64,000 nt of DNA, taken from contig JAWKQN010000002.1 of the NCBI GenBank assembly GCA_041390125.1, forward strand, positions 364,840-428,839, read 5' to 3'. Under the pieces are notes generated by a model that ran no database searches, was not told the origin of the DNA, and saw nothing but the letters and a program-made list of their open reading frames with translations. How positions within the stretch are numbered: position 1 is the first letter of the stretch; each line of letters opens with the position of its first letter. Source of the stretch: Gemmatimonadota bacterium (GTDB lineage: Bacteria; Gemmatimonadota; Gemmatimonadetes; Longimicrobiales; Gaopeijiaceae). Positions 49,960 through 59,637 of this stretch are shown here, one piece after another. The position numbers were made by a program, and so were the translations under genes.

Positions 49960-52707
49960 ATGGATCCACGACCTGGCTCCTCGGGGATCCGCCGCCTCGT
50001 GGCGCGCGTGCGCTCGCTGTGGAGAGGACTGCGTCACCGCTCGGAGATGGAAGCAGAGATGCTCGAGGAGTTCCGCCATCACATCGAGCTCCGCACGGAG
50101 GCCCTGATCCGGGAGGGCCTGGATCCGCGCGCTGCGGCCCGGCGCGCCCATCTGGAGTTCGGGCACATCGAGACGCACCGCGACGACGCACGAACGGCGC
50201 GGGGTCTGGGCCTCTTCGACGGTGTCCGCTTCTCGTCGCTCGACCTGAAGGTGGCGCTACGCATGGTGCGCAAGCATCCCTGGCTCACCGTCGTCGCGGT
50301 CTTCGCGCTGGCCGTGGGGATCCCCGTGGGGCTCGCGCCGATGCACCTGTCGGGCGTGTTCGACGCACCGCTGCCGGAAGACCCGGGGCGCCGCGTCTGG
50401 GCGCTGCGCCTGTGGCAGCCCCTGACCAGCAGCGTCGCCACACCCCGGCTCGACGACTTCGAATACTGGTCGCGGGAGCTTTCGTCCTTCGCTCGGCTGG
50501 GCGCCTTCCAGAGCTCCACGTTCAACGTCGACGCCGACGATGGCCGCGCCCCGCCGGTCCGGGGGGCTCACGTCACCGCGTCCACGTTCGACATCCTCGG
50601 TCGGCCCGCCCTGCTGGGCCGCACCCTGCTTCCCTCGGATCAGGCGGCGGACGCTCCCGACGTCGTGGTCCTCGGGCATGGGCTGTGGACGGCACGCTTC
50701 GGTGCCGATCCCACGCTCGTGGGAAGGACGATCCGCATCGGCGGTGCGCCGCATACGGTGGTCGGGGTCATGCCGGCCGGCTTCCTGTTTCCGTGGGCCG
50801 ACCAGATCTGGTTGCCGCTCCGCGAGGCCCCGCTGGCCTCGGCAGCGCGGCTCCAGGGCCTGCGCGTCTTCGGCCGTCTCACCGACGGCGTCTCGGTCGA
50901 GGAGGCGCAGACGGAGCTCAGTGCGGCCGGACGCGCCCCCGTCGAGGAGGACTCCTCCCTACGCGTCCGTCTACAACCGGAGGTGGTCCCCTTCGCGTTC
51001 TCCTACCTCTCCTTCCCCCGCGGAGGCCTGCGAAGCCTGCCCGAGTACCTGTTCTTCCAGACCCTGGCGTTGACCCTGCTGCTCGTGGCGTGCGGCAACG
51101 TCGCGATGCTGATCTTCGCGCGTACGGCCACACGCTTCCGGGAGCTTGCCATCCGGGGCGCGCTGGGGGCCGGTCGGGCCCGCATCGTTTCGCAGCTCTT
51201 CGTTGAAACGCTGGTGCTCGCTGTCCTCGCCGCCGGTATGGGCGTCTTCTTGCTCGACACCGCGCTCGGACGGTTGGATTTCGCGGGTTGGGCGGGCGTC
51301 GAGTCCCTTCCCTACTGGTTGTCCCTGGACGTCACGGGCGGCGGGCTCCTCAGCGCCCTGGTCCTGGCTGTCCTCAGCGCGACCCTCGCGGGCGTGCTGC
51401 CGGCGCTGCGCATCACGGGGCGCGACGTCAGCGACACGATCCGCAAGGCGAACGCGGGCCGTTCCGGTATCCGCTTCGGCGGCGCGATCGGAGCGCTGGT
51501 CGTGGCCGACGTGGCGGTCTCCGTCGTGGTCGTGTCCCTCGCGCTGTCGACGGTGGATCGGATGACCGATGCCGCCCGGGCAGCACAGGCCGCGGGCATT
51601 CCCGCCGATGAGTACCTGGCCGTGGACGTGCGGATGCCGGACGCCTCGCCGAGGGGCGGAGAGGCCGTGGAGCGGCAGCGCTTCCGGGAGGAGATGGCGG
51701 CCGTTCAGCGGGCGCTGGTCGAGCGCCTGCAGAACGAACCCGGCGTGCGTAGCGTGGCCGTGGCCGACGCATTGCCGCGCATGGACGCCCGTTCCCGGCC
51801 CGTCGAGATCGACGGTGTGACCCGCCCCGGCAGCATGCCGGGGTGGTACGTCAGCGCCGTGCGCATCGACCCGGGCTTCTTCTCCGCCCTGGAGACACCC
51901 ATCCTCATGGGTCGTGACTTCGCTCTGGGGGACGTCGAGGACGGGGCCACGGCCGTGATCGTGAACGCGCCCTTCGTGGAGCGACTGCTCGCGGGACGCG
52001 ACCCGATCGGTCAGCGCATCCGCTTCCTGACCGGAGCGAATGAAGGAGAGGGTCCCTGGTATCAGATCGTCGGCGTGGTCGGCCACCTCGGCATCAACAT
52101 GGTGAACCCGGCGAGCGGAGAGGCGCTGTATCTCCCAACCGCGCCGGGGGACTTGAATCCTTTCCAGATCGGCATCCATGCCCGGGTCTCGCCCGAGACC
52201 CTGGTCCCTCGCGTGCGGGAGATCGTGGAGCAGGTGGCGCCCACCGCAATCGCCGGAGCTCCGAGACCGCTGGGACGGATCAACCAGGGCGACTGGTACC
52301 TGATCCTCGGAGTCGCCGCCGGGCTGGCGCTGCTGGTGGCCGTGCTGCTGGTGCTGGTGATCTCCGGCATCTACGCCATGATGTCCTTCTCGGTCTCCGA
52401 GCGGACCCGCGAGATCGGTGTCCGCGCCGCGTTGGGGGCGACCCGCCCCCGCCTGGTCTACACGGTGCTCCGTCGCTCGCTGCTGCAGATCGGGATCGGG
52501 GCCCTGTTGGGGCTGCCGTTGGCGGCACGGGTGTTCTACGAGTTGGGCCTGGCCAGCGGGAGCCGCCACGCCACCGTCGGCGCCGTGGCCTTGGCGCTGG
52601 GGCTCGCGGTGGGCGCGGTGGCGGTCGTGGGGGCGTCTTCCTGCTACGTTCCCATGCGACGGGTACTGGCCATCCAGCCGAACGAGGCGCTCCGAGCCGA
52701 AGGATGA
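49960..52707 (+). CDS. ADOP-type ABC transporter permease (FtsX/MacB-like)
   Basis: 915 residues from ATG 49960; the upstream open frame overlaps padR and xthA and is not coding. N-terminal helical segment (RSEMEAEMLEEFRHHIELRTEALIREGLDPRAAARRAHLEFG) is typical of the ADOP group, then TM1 (TVVAVFALAVGIPVGLAP), a MacB-PCD periplasmic domain, a FtsX domain with three helices near 350-480, a second MacB-PCD domain, and a final FtsX domain ending ERTREIGVRAALGATRPRLVYTVLRRSLLQIGIG and ...RRVLAIQPNEALRAEG. No ATPase gene is adjacent, hence 'orphan'. Export or envelope remodelling is likely. Confidence 0.93.
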   Translation: MDPRPGSSGIRRLVARVRSLWRGLRHRSEMEAEMLEEFRHHIELRTEALIREGLDPRAAARRAHLEFGHIETHRDDARTARGLGLFDGVRFSSLDLKVALRMVRKHPWLTVVAVFALAVGIPVGLAPMHLSGVFDAPLPEDPGRRVWALRLWQPLTSSVATPRLDDFEYWSRELSSFARLGAFQSSTFNVDADDGRAPPVRGAHVTASTFDILGRPALLGRTLLPSDQAADAPDVVVLGHGLWTARFGADPTLVGRTIRIGGAPHTVVGVMPAGFLFPWADQIWLPLREAPLASAARLQGLRVFGRLTDGVSVEEAQTELSAAGRAPVEEDSSLRVRLQPEVVPFAFSYLSFPRGGLRSLPEYLFFQTLALTLLLVACGNVAMLIFARTATRFRELAIRGALGAGRARIVSQLFVETLVLAVLAAGMGVFLLDTALGRLDFAGWAGVESLPYWLSLDVTGGGLLSALVLAVLSATLAGVLPALRITGRDVSDTIRKANAGRSGIRFGGAIGALVVADVAVSVVVVSLALSTVDRMTDAARAAQAAGIPADEYLAVDVRMPDASPRGGEAVERQRFREEMAAVQRALVERLQNEPGVRSVAVADALPRMDARSRPVEIDGVTRPGSMPGWYVSAVRIDPGFFSALETPILMGRDFALGDVEDGATAVIVNAPFVERLLAGRDPIGQRIRFLTGANEGEGPWYQIVGVVGHLGINMVNPASGEALYLPTAPGDLNPFQIGIHARVSPETLVPRVREIVEQVAPTAIAGAPRPLGRINQGDWYLILGVAAGLALLVAVLLVLVISGIYAMMSFSVSERTREIGVRAALGATRPRLVYTVLRRSLLQIGIGALLGLPLAARVFYELGLASGSRHATVGAVALALGLAVGAVAVVGASSCYVPMRRVLAIQPNEALRAEG

Positions 52708-52784
52708 GCTGATGTGATGCGGCCGCGGCCTGAGCCCAGCCCCCGCCGGCCTGTCCCGAAGGTCCAGGTCCGGCGGACACGGGC

Positions 52785-54047
52785 ATGACGGAGTCCCCTG
52801 TTCCGCTCCCCGTCGCCGTCATCGGCGCCGGCGCCGCCGGCCTCATGGCGGCGCTGCACGCGGCGCGCGCCGGCGCGTCGGTGGTGTTGCTCGAGCGCAC
52901 GTCGGATGGCGGGCGCAAGATCCTCATCAGCGGCGGAGGTCGCTGCAACGTGCTGCCGGCGGTGGAGCGGCCGGGCGCGTTCGTGACCGATTCGTCCGCG
53001 CGCCTGCTGCGCCGACTGCTCGGCGCCTGGCCCCTCGCCGAGCAGCGCGCCTTCTTCGAGTCCGACCTGGGCCTTCCCCTGTCCCTGGAAGCCGAGTCCG
53101 CCAAGCTCTTCCCGCGGAGCGGCAAGGCCCGCGACGTTCGCGACGCACTCCTCGACGCCGCCCGCGCCGCTGGAGTCCGCCCGTGGTTCGGCGCGGCGGT
53201 CACCGACGCGGTCCCGACCGGGAACGGATGGACGGTCCACCTGGAGGGCGCGCCACCCCTCATCGCCTGCGCCGTGGTGCTGGCCACCGGGGGCCTGTCC
53301 GTCCCCGCCACCGGGAGCGACGGCTTCGGCCTGAAGCTGGCGGACCGGCTCGGGCATACCGTCCATCCGACGTATCCGGCGCTCACGCCGCTCACGGCGG
53401 ATCCGCCTCCGCATGCGCATCTGGCGGGGATCTCGCTCGAGGTCACCCTGCGGGCTCCGGCCGCCCGCCCCCGCGTCACCACGACGGGAGGCTTCCTGTT
53501 CACGCATCGTGGGTGGAGTGGTCCCGCGGTCCTGGACGCCTCGCACCTGGCCACCCGGGCCCGACTCGGGTTGGCGGAGCCCGATTCCGCGCGGATCCGG
53601 GTGGCCTGGACCCGGTTGGACCGAGACGCCTGGACCGCCGAGCTCCAGAGTGGGCCGGGCACCGTGGCGCGGGCGGTGGGACGCCACCTCCCCGACCGGC
53701 TGGTGGAGCAGCTGCTCGCACAGGCGGGCATCCCCGCGGACCGCACGCTGGCCCAGCTCCGCCGCGGGGAGCGGACCGCGCTCGTGGAAGCGCTGTGCGA
53801 CACGCTCCTGCCCTGGACGGGCGACGAAGGCTACAAGAAGGCGGAGGTGACCGGCGGTGGCGTGGCGCTGTCGGAGATGGATCCGCACACGCTCGAGAGC
53901 CGCCTGTGCCCCGGGCTGTTCCTGTGCGGGGAACTCCTCGACGCATTCGGGCCTATCGGGGGACACAACTTCCAGTGGGCGTGGAGTACCGGCCGGGCGG
54001 CCGGGCTCGGGGCGGCGACCCACGCGCAGCGACCCCCGCACGCCTGA
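52785..54047 (+). CDS. HI0933/BaiN-type FAD-dependent oxidoreductase
   Basis: 420 residues. PVAVIGAGAAGLMAALHAARAGASVVLLERTSDGGRKILISGGGRCNV is the FAD Rossmann motif plus the HI0933-specific GRKxxxSGGGRCN block. The end reads TGGGVALSEMDPHTLESRLCPGLFLCGELLDAFGPIGGHNFQWAWSTGRAAG, the matching FAD-binding C-terminus. Family members are flavoproteins of unclear substrate; BaiN acts on bile acids in gut clostridia, which is not implied here. Cytoplasmic. It is followed 23 bases later by a metallopeptidase gene. Confidence 0.92.
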   Translation: MTESPVPLPVAVIGAGAAGLMAALHAARAGASVVLLERTSDGGRKILISGGGRCNVLPAVERPGAFVTDSSARLLRRLLGAWPLAEQRAFFESDLGLPLSLEAESAKLFPRSGKARDVRDALLDAARAAGVRPWFGAAVTDAVPTGNGWTVHLEGAPPLIACAVVLATGGLSVPATGSDGFGLKLADRLGHTVHPTYPALTPLTADPPPHAHLAGISLEVTLRAPAARPRVTTTGGFLFTHRGWSGPAVLDASHLATRARLGLAEPDSARIRVAWTRLDRDAWTAELQSGPGTVARAVGRHLPDRLVEQLLAQAGIPADRTLAQLRRGERTALVEALCDTLLPWTGDEGYKKAEVTGGGVALSEMDPHTLESRLCPGLFLCGELLDAFGPIGGHNFQWAWSTGRAAGLGAATHAQRPPHA

Positions 54048-54070
54048 GGACATCCGCAGCCGGAGGGACC

Positions 54071-54916
54071 GTGGTCCAGTGGGAGAAGCGCGGCCGCAGC
54101 CGCAATCTGGAGGATCGGCGGGGGCAGCGGGTCGGACGGGCAGGGGTGGGCATCGGGGGCACCCTGTTGCTCCTGGTGCTCAGCGTCTTCTTCGGACCGG
54201 AAGTGCTCCAGGTGCTCGGACCGGTGGTCTCCGCCACCAACAATCGCCCGCAGGTCACGGAAGGCCCGTTGGAAACGACGGCCGCCGAAGAAGAGACCGT
54301 CGACTACGTGTCCTTCCTGCTGGACGACATGCAAGCGGTCTGGAACACGCGGCTGCCACGGATGGGCGCCGATTACCGCGAGACCACCCTCGTGCTGTTT
54401 CGTGACGCCACGCCGTCCGCATGCGGCCTGGGGCAGTCCGCGATGGGTCCGTTCTACTGTCCGCGCGATGAGAAGGTCTACCTCGACCTCTCGTTCTTCG
54501 ACGAGCTGGCCCAGCGCTTCGGCGCTCCCGGCGATTTCGCGCAAGCGTACGTGCTCGCGCACGAGATCGGTCATCACGTCCAGAACGTGCTCGGCATCTC
54601 CACCGAGGTCTCCCGCTTGCAGCAGGCGCGTCCGAACCAGGCCAACCAGCTTTCGGTGCGGCTCGAGTTGCAGGCCGATTGCCTCGCGGGTGTCTGGGGC
54701 GCCTCCGCGGCCGCACAGGGCCGCCTGGAGCCGGGCGATGCGCAGGAGGGGCTACGCGCCGCGGCCGCGATCGGCGACGACCGCATCCAGCGTCAGACGC
54801 AGGGTCGGGTCGTGCCGGAGTCGTTCACCCACGGTACCTCCGAGCAGCGCCTCGAGTGGCTGCGTCGGGGCCTGCAGAGCGGCGACCCGAACACCTGCGA
54901 CACGTTCGGCGCCTGA
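54071..54916 (+). CDS. Membrane-anchored neutral zinc metallopeptidase (YpfJ family)
   Basis: 281 residues from a GTG at 54071 behind CGGAGGGA. MVQWEKRGRSRNLEDRRG is the usual YpfJ start, then one transmembrane helix (GVGIGGTLLLLVLSVFFG). CGLGQSAMGPFYCPRDEKVYLDLSFFDELAQRFGAPGDFAQAYVLAHEIGHHVQN contains the zinc site HEIGHH; ELQADCLAGVWG gives the downstream Glu ligand. Two hairpins follow the stop. Function of the family is not settled; a periplasmic peptidase is the natural reading. Confidence 0.93.
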   Translation: MVQWEKRGRSRNLEDRRGQRVGRAGVGIGGTLLLLVLSVFFGPEVLQVLGPVVSATNNRPQVTEGPLETTAAEEETVDYVSFLLDDMQAVWNTRLPRMGADYRETTLVLFRDATPSACGLGQSAMGPFYCPRDEKVYLDLSFFDELAQRFGAPGDFAQAYVLAHEIGHHVQNVLGISTEVSRLQQARPNQANQLSVRLELQADCLAGVWGASAAAQGRLEPGDAQEGLRAAAAIGDDRIQRQTQGRVVPESFTHGTSEQRLEWLRRGLQSGDPNTCDTFGA

Positions 54917-54918
54917 CA

Positions 54919-54977
54919 CCCCCGCGCGGGGGTCGTGCGGGAGTGTCCCGCCCGGGAGGACGGCCTGCCCTCCCGGG
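54919..54977. terminator. Two hairpins between convergent genes
   Basis: CCCCCGCGCGGGGG at 54919-54932, and CCCGGGAGG (54951-54959) pairing with CCTCCCGGG (54969-54977). They separate the zinc metallopeptidase from the end of the ArsR-RND operon. Confidence 0.65.
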
Positions 54978-55005
54978 GCACGAGGCGCCCGCACGAGCCG
55001 CCACC

Positions 55006-55200
55006 CTACACGGGGTCCGCCACCTTGGCCTTGGCCAGCATCCATTCCATCGGGCAGAAATGCGTGAAGCTGGACTGGATCAGGTTGAAACCCACGAACG
55101 CGGTGAAGAGGAACCAGGCCGGGTGCACCCACCAGCCCAGAGCCAGCGATCCGAGGACGAAGATCCCCGCGATGCGGCGGATCAGATAGTGCATCTTCAT
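55006..55200 (-). CDS. DUF2892 (YgaP-type) small inner membrane protein
   Basis: 64 residues. HYLIRRIAGIFVLGSLALGWWVHPAWFLFTAFVGFNLIQSSFTHFCPMEWMLAKAKV is the DUF2892 domain, with two transmembrane helices and the conserved NLIQSSFT and FCP elements known from the membrane part of the rhodanese YgaP. Last gene of the ArsR operon, its start overlapping the stop of the PG0541-like gene (ATGA). Homologues sit with rhodanese or sulfur-handling genes, so a link with persulfide or metal stress is plausible. Confidence 0.9.
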   Translation of the reverse strand: MKMHYLIRRIAGIFVLGSLALGWWVHPAWFLFTAFVGFNLIQSSFTHFCPMEWMLAKAKVADPV

Positions 55201-55487
55201 AGGACCTCCACGGTGTCCAACGCGTAGACGCGGATCCCCTCCTCGGGACCGCGCTGCTCCATAAGGCGCCGGACCTCCGCCGTGAGGCGCACGGCCTCCT
55301 CCACCGGCACGGCGGCGAAGAAGAGGGTGGACGATCCGGGAAAGGCCCGCGTCCCCATCTTCCGTCCGGTCGACCCCTTCCCCAGCACCTGCGGGATCTC
55401 GCTCCAGCCCATCACCCCCGATGTCTCCAGCAGCGCGGCCACGTCGGGGGCATGATCCGCGTCCACGAAGATCAGCAGCATCTTCAT
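55197..55487 (-). CDS. PG0541-family transporter-associated protein (PII-like)
   Basis: 96 residues from ATG 55487. MKMLLIFVDADHAPDVAALLETSGVMGWSEIPQVLGKGSTGRKMGTRAFPGSSTLFFAAVP matches the small PII/CutA-like proteins encoded after RND pumps and known from Porphyromonas gingivalis PG0541. Start and stop overlap both neighbours by ATGA (RND pump upstream, DUF2892 downstream). PII-like folds usually bind nucleotides or metabolites and regulate membrane transporters, so it probably tunes the RND pump from the cytoplasm. I recall the family name from general knowledge; it was not searched. Confidence 0.82.
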   Translation of the reverse strand: MKMLLIFVDADHAPDVAALLETSGVMGWSEIPQVLGKGSTGRKMGTRAFPGSSTLFFAAVPVEEAVRLTAEVRRLMEQRGPEEGIRVYALDTVEVL

Positions 55488-58400
55488 CGCATCATCTCGT
55501 AGTAGAGGAGGGGGATCGCGACCAGGGTGAGGAGGGTCGCCACGAGCGCACCGCTGATGAGCGCGATGCCGAGACCCTGGAAGATCGGATCGGTGACCAT
55601 CACGATCCCCCCGATCACGACCGCCAGCGCGGTGAGCACGATGGGTCGGGCCCGGATGAGCCCGGAGGCCACGACCGCTTCGGCCAGGGGTCGCCCGCGC
55701 TCGAGCTCCAGCCGCACGAAGTCCACCAGCAGGATCGAGTTGCGCACGATGATGCCCGCCAGCGCGATCATCCCGATCATCGACGTGGCCGTGAAGAACG
55801 CGCCGCTGAGCGCATGCGCGGGCAGGATCCCGATCAGCGTGAGCGGGATCGGCGCCATGATGACCAACGGCACCAGGAAGCTCTGGAACCAGGCCACCAC
55901 CAGCACGTAGATCAGCACCAGCACGGCCGCGAAGGCGATCCCGAGATCGCGGAACACGTCCACTGTGATCTTCCACTCGCCGTCCCACACCAGGAAGGAC
56001 TCCTCCGTCAGCGTGGGAGAGGCGGCGTAGTAGACCGGGATGCCTTCCGCCTCGTCGCCCAGCTCGTGGCGCATGGCCAGCATGGCGTACGCGGGGCTCT
56101 CCATGGCGCCAGCCACGTCGGCCGTGACGTACACGACCGGCCGCAGGTTCTTGCGGTGCCGGGTGACGGGTGCGGGCATGCTGTCGAATGCGGCCAGGGA
56201 ACCCAACCGCCGCGCCCCACCCGGTGTGGCGATGGGCAGCGCGGCCAGGTCACCGACGCCGCTCCGGTCCGCGTCCGCCAACTGGATGCGGAGCGGCACC
56301 GGCTCCGCGGCGTGTTCGTCATGGAGCAACCCGCCCACCGCGCCACCGCCGGCCGCGGCCAACGTACGCGCCAGATCCTCGGGCGTGATGCCAGCCCGCA
56401 GCGCTTCTGCCTGGTCGATGGCGGCGCGCACCTGCACGTGCGGCGCCTCGACCGTCCAGTCCACGTCCACCACGCCGTCGGTGCGCTCGAAGATCTCCTT
56501 CACGCGCGCCGCCCGCCGGATCTGCTCGTCGTAGTCGGGCCCGTAGACCTCGGCCGTCAGGGTGGCCAGCACGGGCGGGCCCGGCGGGATCTCGGCCAGC
56601 TTGACCGAGGCGCCATAGGCGCGCGCCACGGAGTCCACGACCGGCCGCAGCCGGAGCGCGATGGCGTGGCTCTGGGCGTCACGCTCGTGCCGGTCCGCCA
56701 GATTCACCTGCACGTCGGCCACCGTGGGACCACGCCGCAGGAAGTAGTGGCGCACGAGGCCATTGAAGTTGAACGGCGCGGCCACGCCGGCGTAGGTCTG
56801 CACGTCGTGCACGTCCTCGTCGGTCGCGACCGCCAGCGCGAGCGCCTGCGCCACCTCGTTGGTGCGCTCCAACGTCGTGCCCTCCGGCATGTCCACGATG
56901 AGCTGGAATTCGCTCTTGTTGTCGAAGGGGAGCATCTTGACCTTCACCAGCTTGAGCGGGACCAGCAGCACCGACACCAGGAGCAGGGCCACCATCACCG
57001 CATAGGCCGTCCAGCGCTTGCGGCGATCTGCGATCCAGCGCTCGAGCATGGAGCGGTACGCATCGGCGATCCGGCCGGTGGGCCGCGGTTCCTCCTCTTC
57101 CCCGGCTCCCCCCGTCGGGTGGGCAGGCGCGTGGTTCCTGAGCAGGCGGACGGCCAGATAGGGCGTGATGGCGAACGCCACCACCAGCGAGAAGATCATG
57201 GCGACCGAAGCGCCCACCGGGATGGGCCGCATGTAGGGCCCCATCAGACCGGACACGAACGCCATGGGCAGGATGGCCGCAATGACGGTGAGCGTGGCCA
57301 GGATGGTGGGATTGCCCACCTCGTCCACGGCGATCACGGCGGCCTCGTCCGCGTGGCGGCGGCCCATCCCCAGATGGCGAGCGATGTTCTCCACCACCAC
57401 GATGGCATCGTCCACCAGGATCCCGATCGCGAAGACGAGCGCGAACAGCGTGATGCGGTTGAGCGTGTAGCCGTAGAGCCGGTAGACGAGCAGGGTGAGC
57501 GCCAGCGTGACGGGCACGGCCACCAGCACCACCACGGCCTCCCGCCAGCCGAGCGCCAGCCACACCAGGACGGCCACTCCCAACGTGGCGATCAGGATGT
57601 GGAGCAGCAGCTCGCGGGACTTCTCCGTGGCGGTCTCGCCGTAGTCCCGCGTGACGGTGACCCGCACGTCCTCGGAGAGCACCACGCCCTCGAGCTCCGC
57701 CACCCGCTCCAGCACGCGGTGGGCGATGTCGGCCGCGTTCTTCCCTTCCCGCTTGGCGATGGCGATGGTCACGGCGGGCTCGAAGTCCGCGTCCGCGCCT
57801 TCCAGGTGCGCCACGTACTGATCCGGCAGGGCCGGGCCGTCCTCGATGGTGGCCACGTCTCCGAGCCGCACGGCCCGGCCTTGCTGCATGCCCACCACCA
57901 GGTCCTTCACCTGATCCGGACGACGCAGCAGGTGGCCCACCCGCACGGGTACCGTGCGGTTGTCCGACACCAGCGTACCCGCAGGCAGGTCCACGTTGGA
58001 AGTGCCCAGGGCGTGGATGACCACCCCGGCCGACAGTCCGCGCGCGGCCAGCGCGGCGGGATCGAGCGTCACGCGCACCTCCCGCGGCGCGCCGCCCACG
58101 ACCCAGCTCTCCGCCACGTCCGGGATGCGCTTGATTTCGGCGGCCAGCTCCGCGGCCTGTTGCCGGAGCAGGTAGCCTCCGGTGTGGTCGGCCGCAGACG
58201 AGAGCGTGATCGTCAGGATCGGGACCTCGTTGATCCCGTGCAGCGTCACCAGCGGGGGCGTGGCACCGGGCGGCGCCGACGCCGCGTTGGCCATCAGCTT
58301 GCCGTAGAGCCGCGTGAGCGCGAGCTCCGGCTCCGTGCCGACCTCGAAGCGGGCGGTCACCAACGCGCCATCGCTCTGCGAGGCGGAGTACAGGTACTCC

Positions 58401-58645
58401 ACGCCGGGCACCTCCCACAGCGCCCGCTCGAGCGGCTCGACGATGCGCCGCTCCACCTCGCGCGGATTCGCGCCCGGGAGCCCCACCGCCACGTCGATCA
58501 TGGGTACCCGGATCTGCGGCTCCTCCTCCCGCGGGGTGGTGAGGAGGCCGCCCAGGCCGGCGGCCATGGACGCACCGATCAGGAGCGGGGTCAGCTTCGA
58601 GTGGAGGAACTTCTGTGCGATTCCTCCGGACGGCCCGGTCTTCAT
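55484..58645 (-). CDS. RND efflux pump, inner membrane subunit
   Basis: 1,053 residues, full length. N-terminus FLHSKLTPLLIGASMAAGLGGLLTTPREEEPQI, then the porter domain blocks (GANPREVERRIVEPLERALWEVPGVEYLYSAS). TM4 carries the proton-relay Asp pair in FALVFAIGILVDDAIVVVENI, as in AcrB, unlike the HME pump at the start of the window. The TM6 region continues DEVGNPTILATLTVIAAILPMAF. It should pump drugs, lipophilic toxins or thiol-containing compounds out through MFP and TolC partners encoded upstream. ATGA overlaps link it to both adjacent genes. Confidence 0.94.
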   Translation of the reverse strand: MKTGPSGGIAQKFLHSKLTPLLIGASMAAGLGGLLTTPREEEPQIRVPMIDVAVGLPGANPREVERRIVEPLERALWEVPGVEYLYSASQSDGALVTARFEVGTEPELALTRLYGKLMANAASAPPGATPPLVTLHGINEVPILTITLSSAADHTGGYLLRQQAAELAAEIKRIPDVAESWVVGGAPREVRVTLDPAALAARGLSAGVVIHALGTSNVDLPAGTLVSDNRTVPVRVGHLLRRPDQVKDLVVGMQQGRAVRLGDVATIEDGPALPDQYVAHLEGADADFEPAVTIAIAKREGKNAADIAHRVLERVAELEGVVLSEDVRVTVTRDYGETATEKSRELLLHILIATLGVAVLVWLALGWREAVVVLVAVPVTLALTLLVYRLYGYTLNRITLFALVFAIGILVDDAIVVVENIARHLGMGRRHADEAAVIAVDEVGNPTILATLTVIAAILPMAFVSGLMGPYMRPIPVGASVAMIFSLVVAFAITPYLAVRLLRNHAPAHPTGGAGEEEEPRPTGRIADAYRSMLERWIADRRKRWTAYAVMVALLLVSVLLVPLKLVKVKMLPFDNKSEFQLIVDMPEGTTLERTNEVAQALALAVATDEDVHDVQTYAGVAAPFNFNGLVRHYFLRRGPTVADVQVNLADRHERDAQSHAIALRLRPVVDSVARAYGASVKLAEIPPGPPVLATLTAEVYGPDYDEQIRRAARVKEIFERTDGVVDVDWTVEAPHVQVRAAIDQAEALRAGITPEDLARTLAAAGGGAVGGLLHDEHAAEPVPLRIQLADADRSGVGDLAALPIATPGGARRLGSLAAFDSMPAPVTRHRKNLRPVVYVTADVAGAMESPAYAMLAMRHELGDEAEGIPVYYAASPTLTEESFLVWDGEWKITVDVFRDLGIAFAAVLVLIYVLVVAWFQSFLVPLVIMAPIPLTLIGILPAHALSGAFFTATSMIGMIALAGIIVRNSILLVDFVRLELERGRPLAEAVVASGLIRARPIVLTALAVVIGGIVMVTDPIFQGLGIALISGALVATLLTLVAIPLLYYEMMR

Positions 58646-59637
58646 CGGACGATCCTCTCTCCGGGCTCCAGGCCGGACAGCACCTCATGGCGCCCGTCGG
58701 GGAAGGTCCGGCCCAGGCGCACCCAGCGGAGCACGGCGCGCCCGTCCTCGACGACCTGCACGCCGGTGAGCTGCCCGCGACGCACGATGGCGCTCTCGGG
58801 CACGGCCAGCCCGCTGCGCGTGCCCGTGGGAACGCGCGCGGTCAGCGCGGTACCGGTCGGCCAGTCCGCCGGCAGCGCGGCCTTCATCTCCACCGTGCGC
58901 GTCATGGGATCGGCGCCGCCCGAGACCGCCGTGATGACCGCCTCGGCGCTGCGCGCGCCCGACTCGACGGGGATGGTGTCCCCCACGGCCAGCCCGGCAG
59001 CGGCATCGACCGGCACGTGCAGCACGGCCTCGCGGGCCCCGGCCCGCTCGACCACCAGCAGCGGCATCCCGGGCGCGGCCAGGTCGCCCGGATCGACCGA
59101 ACGGGCCACCACCACACCCGCGAACGGCGCGCGGATCTCCGCGTAGGCCGCCTGCGCCTCGACCTCGGCCTGGGCGGAGCGCGCCATGGCCAGATCGGCC
59201 TCGGCCTTGGTCAGGCCCAGGGCGGCCTGATCGCGCTGGACGCGCGCCACGGCGTCCTGGGCGAGCAAGGTGTCCATACGCGCGTCGTGCCGGCGCGCCT
59301 CGGCTTCGGCGGCCTCCGCCAGCCGCACCGCGGCGGCGGCCCGCTGGCGGGCGGCCGCGATGTCCTCCAGGCCCAGGCGGAGGAGGGGCTGACCCGCGCT
59401 CACGCGGGCGCCCAGCTCGGCGTCCACCGCCGTGACCCGGGCCATCACGCGGGTCGCCAGCTCGGCGCGCGCGGTCGGGCGGGCCTCCCCGGTCGCGACG
59501 ATCCAGGACGGCAGGGTCTCCTGCTCGATCGGGGTGCCGGCGACGTCGGCGGTGGCCGCCCGGGCGGGCGCGGGCTCGTCGGACCCGCACGCGGTCAGGG
59601 CCAGGGCCAGGGCGGGAAGAAGGGCGAAGCGTCTCAT
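58642..59637 (-). CDS. RND periplasmic adaptor (membrane fusion protein), lipoprotein
   Basis: 331 residues from ATG 59637. MRRFALLPALALALTAC is a lipoprotein signal with the Cys at 17. RARAELATRVMARVTAVDAELGARVSAGQPLLRL is the first biotinyl-lipoyl half, a coiled-coil hairpin (AAARQRAAAAVRLAEAAEAEARR...ADLAMARSAQAEVEAQAAYAEI) follows, then IRAPFAGVVVARSVDPGDLAAPGMPLLVVE closes the lipoyl domain. The beta-barrel and membrane-proximal parts complete the chain. It bridges the pump and the TolC-like channel. ATGA overlaps on both sides. Confidence 0.93.
   Translation of the reverse strand: MRRFALLPALALALTACGSDEPAPARAATADVAGTPIEQETLPSWIVATGEARPTARAELATRVMARVTAVDAELGARVSAGQPLLRLGLEDIAAARQRAAAAVRLAEAAEAEARRHDARMDTLLAQDAVARVQRDQAALGLTKAEADLAMARSAQAEVEAQAAYAEIRAPFAGVVVARSVDPGDLAAPGMPLLVVERAGAREAVLHVPVDAAAGLAVGDTIPVESGARSAEAVITAVSGGADPMTRTVEMKAALPADWPTGTALTARVPTGTRSGLAVPESAIVRRGQLTGVQVVEDGRAVLRWVRLGRTFPDGRHEVLSGLEPGERIVR

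Noticed and set aside
55421..59146. A 1,241-residue plus-strand open frame
   Set aside because: It is the antisense shadow of the RND and adaptor genes; composition is His/Arg/Gly-rich with no family motifs.
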